Shown here: one piece after another, positions 23,713 to 23,829 of the stretch
How positions within the stretch are numbered: position 1 is the stretch's first letter
How the letters are laid out: each line of letters begins with the position of its first letter
NCBI GenBank assembly: GCA_016868485.1
Contig: VGGT01000006.1
Location: 1 to 23,829, forward strand
Length of the DNA: 23,829 bases
From: Bacteroidota bacterium
GTDB taxonomy: Bacteria > Bacteroidota > Bacteroidia > UBA7662
Reading direction: 5' to 3'
Translations under genes and position numbers: made by a program
Notes under the pieces: model-generated
What the model saw: only the letters and a program-made list of their open reading frames with translations
The model's database searches: none
What the model was told of the DNA's origin: nothing

Positions 23713-23829
23713 ATGAAAAACTACCTTTTCCCCTTATTCGTTCTCTTGTTTTTGCCTTGCGTGCCCCTCAAAGCTCAATCACTCGGGGGCACCCTCAAGG
23801 CCGATCCGGGCACCGAACTGCTGCTGATT
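23713..23829 (+). CDS. Exported protein of unknown function, N-terminus only
   Basis: Thirty-nine codons are visible before the window ends. They begin MKNYLFPLFVLLFLPC and read through a typical Sec signal peptide, with probable cleavage after Leu-Lys-Ala (about residue 21). The mature start is QSLGGTLKADPGTELLLI. A beta-strand pattern of Gly-Thr-Leu-Lys-Ala then Gly-Thr-Glu-Leu resembles the N-terminal domain that precedes thioredoxin/TlpA-like domains in many Bacteroidota exported proteins, but so little is seen that this is only a suggestion. It lies 68 bp after priA. Confidence 0.7.
   Translation, partial: MKNYLFPLFVLLFLPCVPLKAQSLGGTLKADPGTELLLI

Overview
The window looks like chromosomal core sequence of a Bacteroidota (Bacteroidetes) bacterium. 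The evidence is the gene neighbourhood porin / purine nucleoside phosphorylase / lpxK, divergent from nif3 / C4 zinc ribbon, plus repeated matches to the Bacteroidota promoter -7 element TAnnTTTG (often TATTTTTG) and few Shine-Dalgarno sites. By eye the base composition is moderately GC-rich for this phylum; I did not compute it. No rRNA, tRNA, CRISPR array, transposase, integrase or phage gene was seen.

Layout. (1) Positions 1-6650, minus strand: a GT2 glycosyltransferase and two different GT39-type membrane glycosyltransferases packed with 1 and 6 bp gaps. After a 42/41-bp minisatellite come a stand-alone nitric oxide synthase oxygenase, a membrane-anchored SRPBCC protein and the first codons of a probable phospho-sugar mutase. 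(2) 6684-6868: a gap with one candidate 27-residue membrane peptide on the plus strand. (3) 6869-10669, minus: overlapping lpxK, purine nucleoside phosphorylase and putative porin. (4) 10791-12660, plus: nif3-like and zinc-ribbon coiled-coil genes behind a good promoter. (5) 12677-18154, minus: pssA, purS, an M28 peptidase, rsmI, lnt and an inositol-monophosphatase-family gene, tightly packed. (6) 18299-19366, plus: a front-end-type acyl desaturase. (7) 19639-21002, minus: a thioredoxin-fold [2Fe-2S] ferredoxin overlapping queG by 4 bp. (8) 21086 to the end, plus: priA and the first 39 codons of an exported protein.

Two themes stand out. One is envelope construction: lipid A kinase LpxK, lipoprotein acyltransferase Lnt, phosphatidylserine synthase, desaturase, a porin and the polyprenyl-sugar cassette. 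The other is an unusual density of short tandem repeats. Arrays of 37, 42/41 and 47 bp start at or beside gene stop codons and fill the downstream spacer. Repeats of 30 and 15 bp lie inside genes and keep the reading frame. The most notable single gene is the bacterial-type NOS, whose upstream region is one of these arrays. The most testable functional idea is that the ferredoxin coupled to queG supplies electrons for queuosine synthesis.
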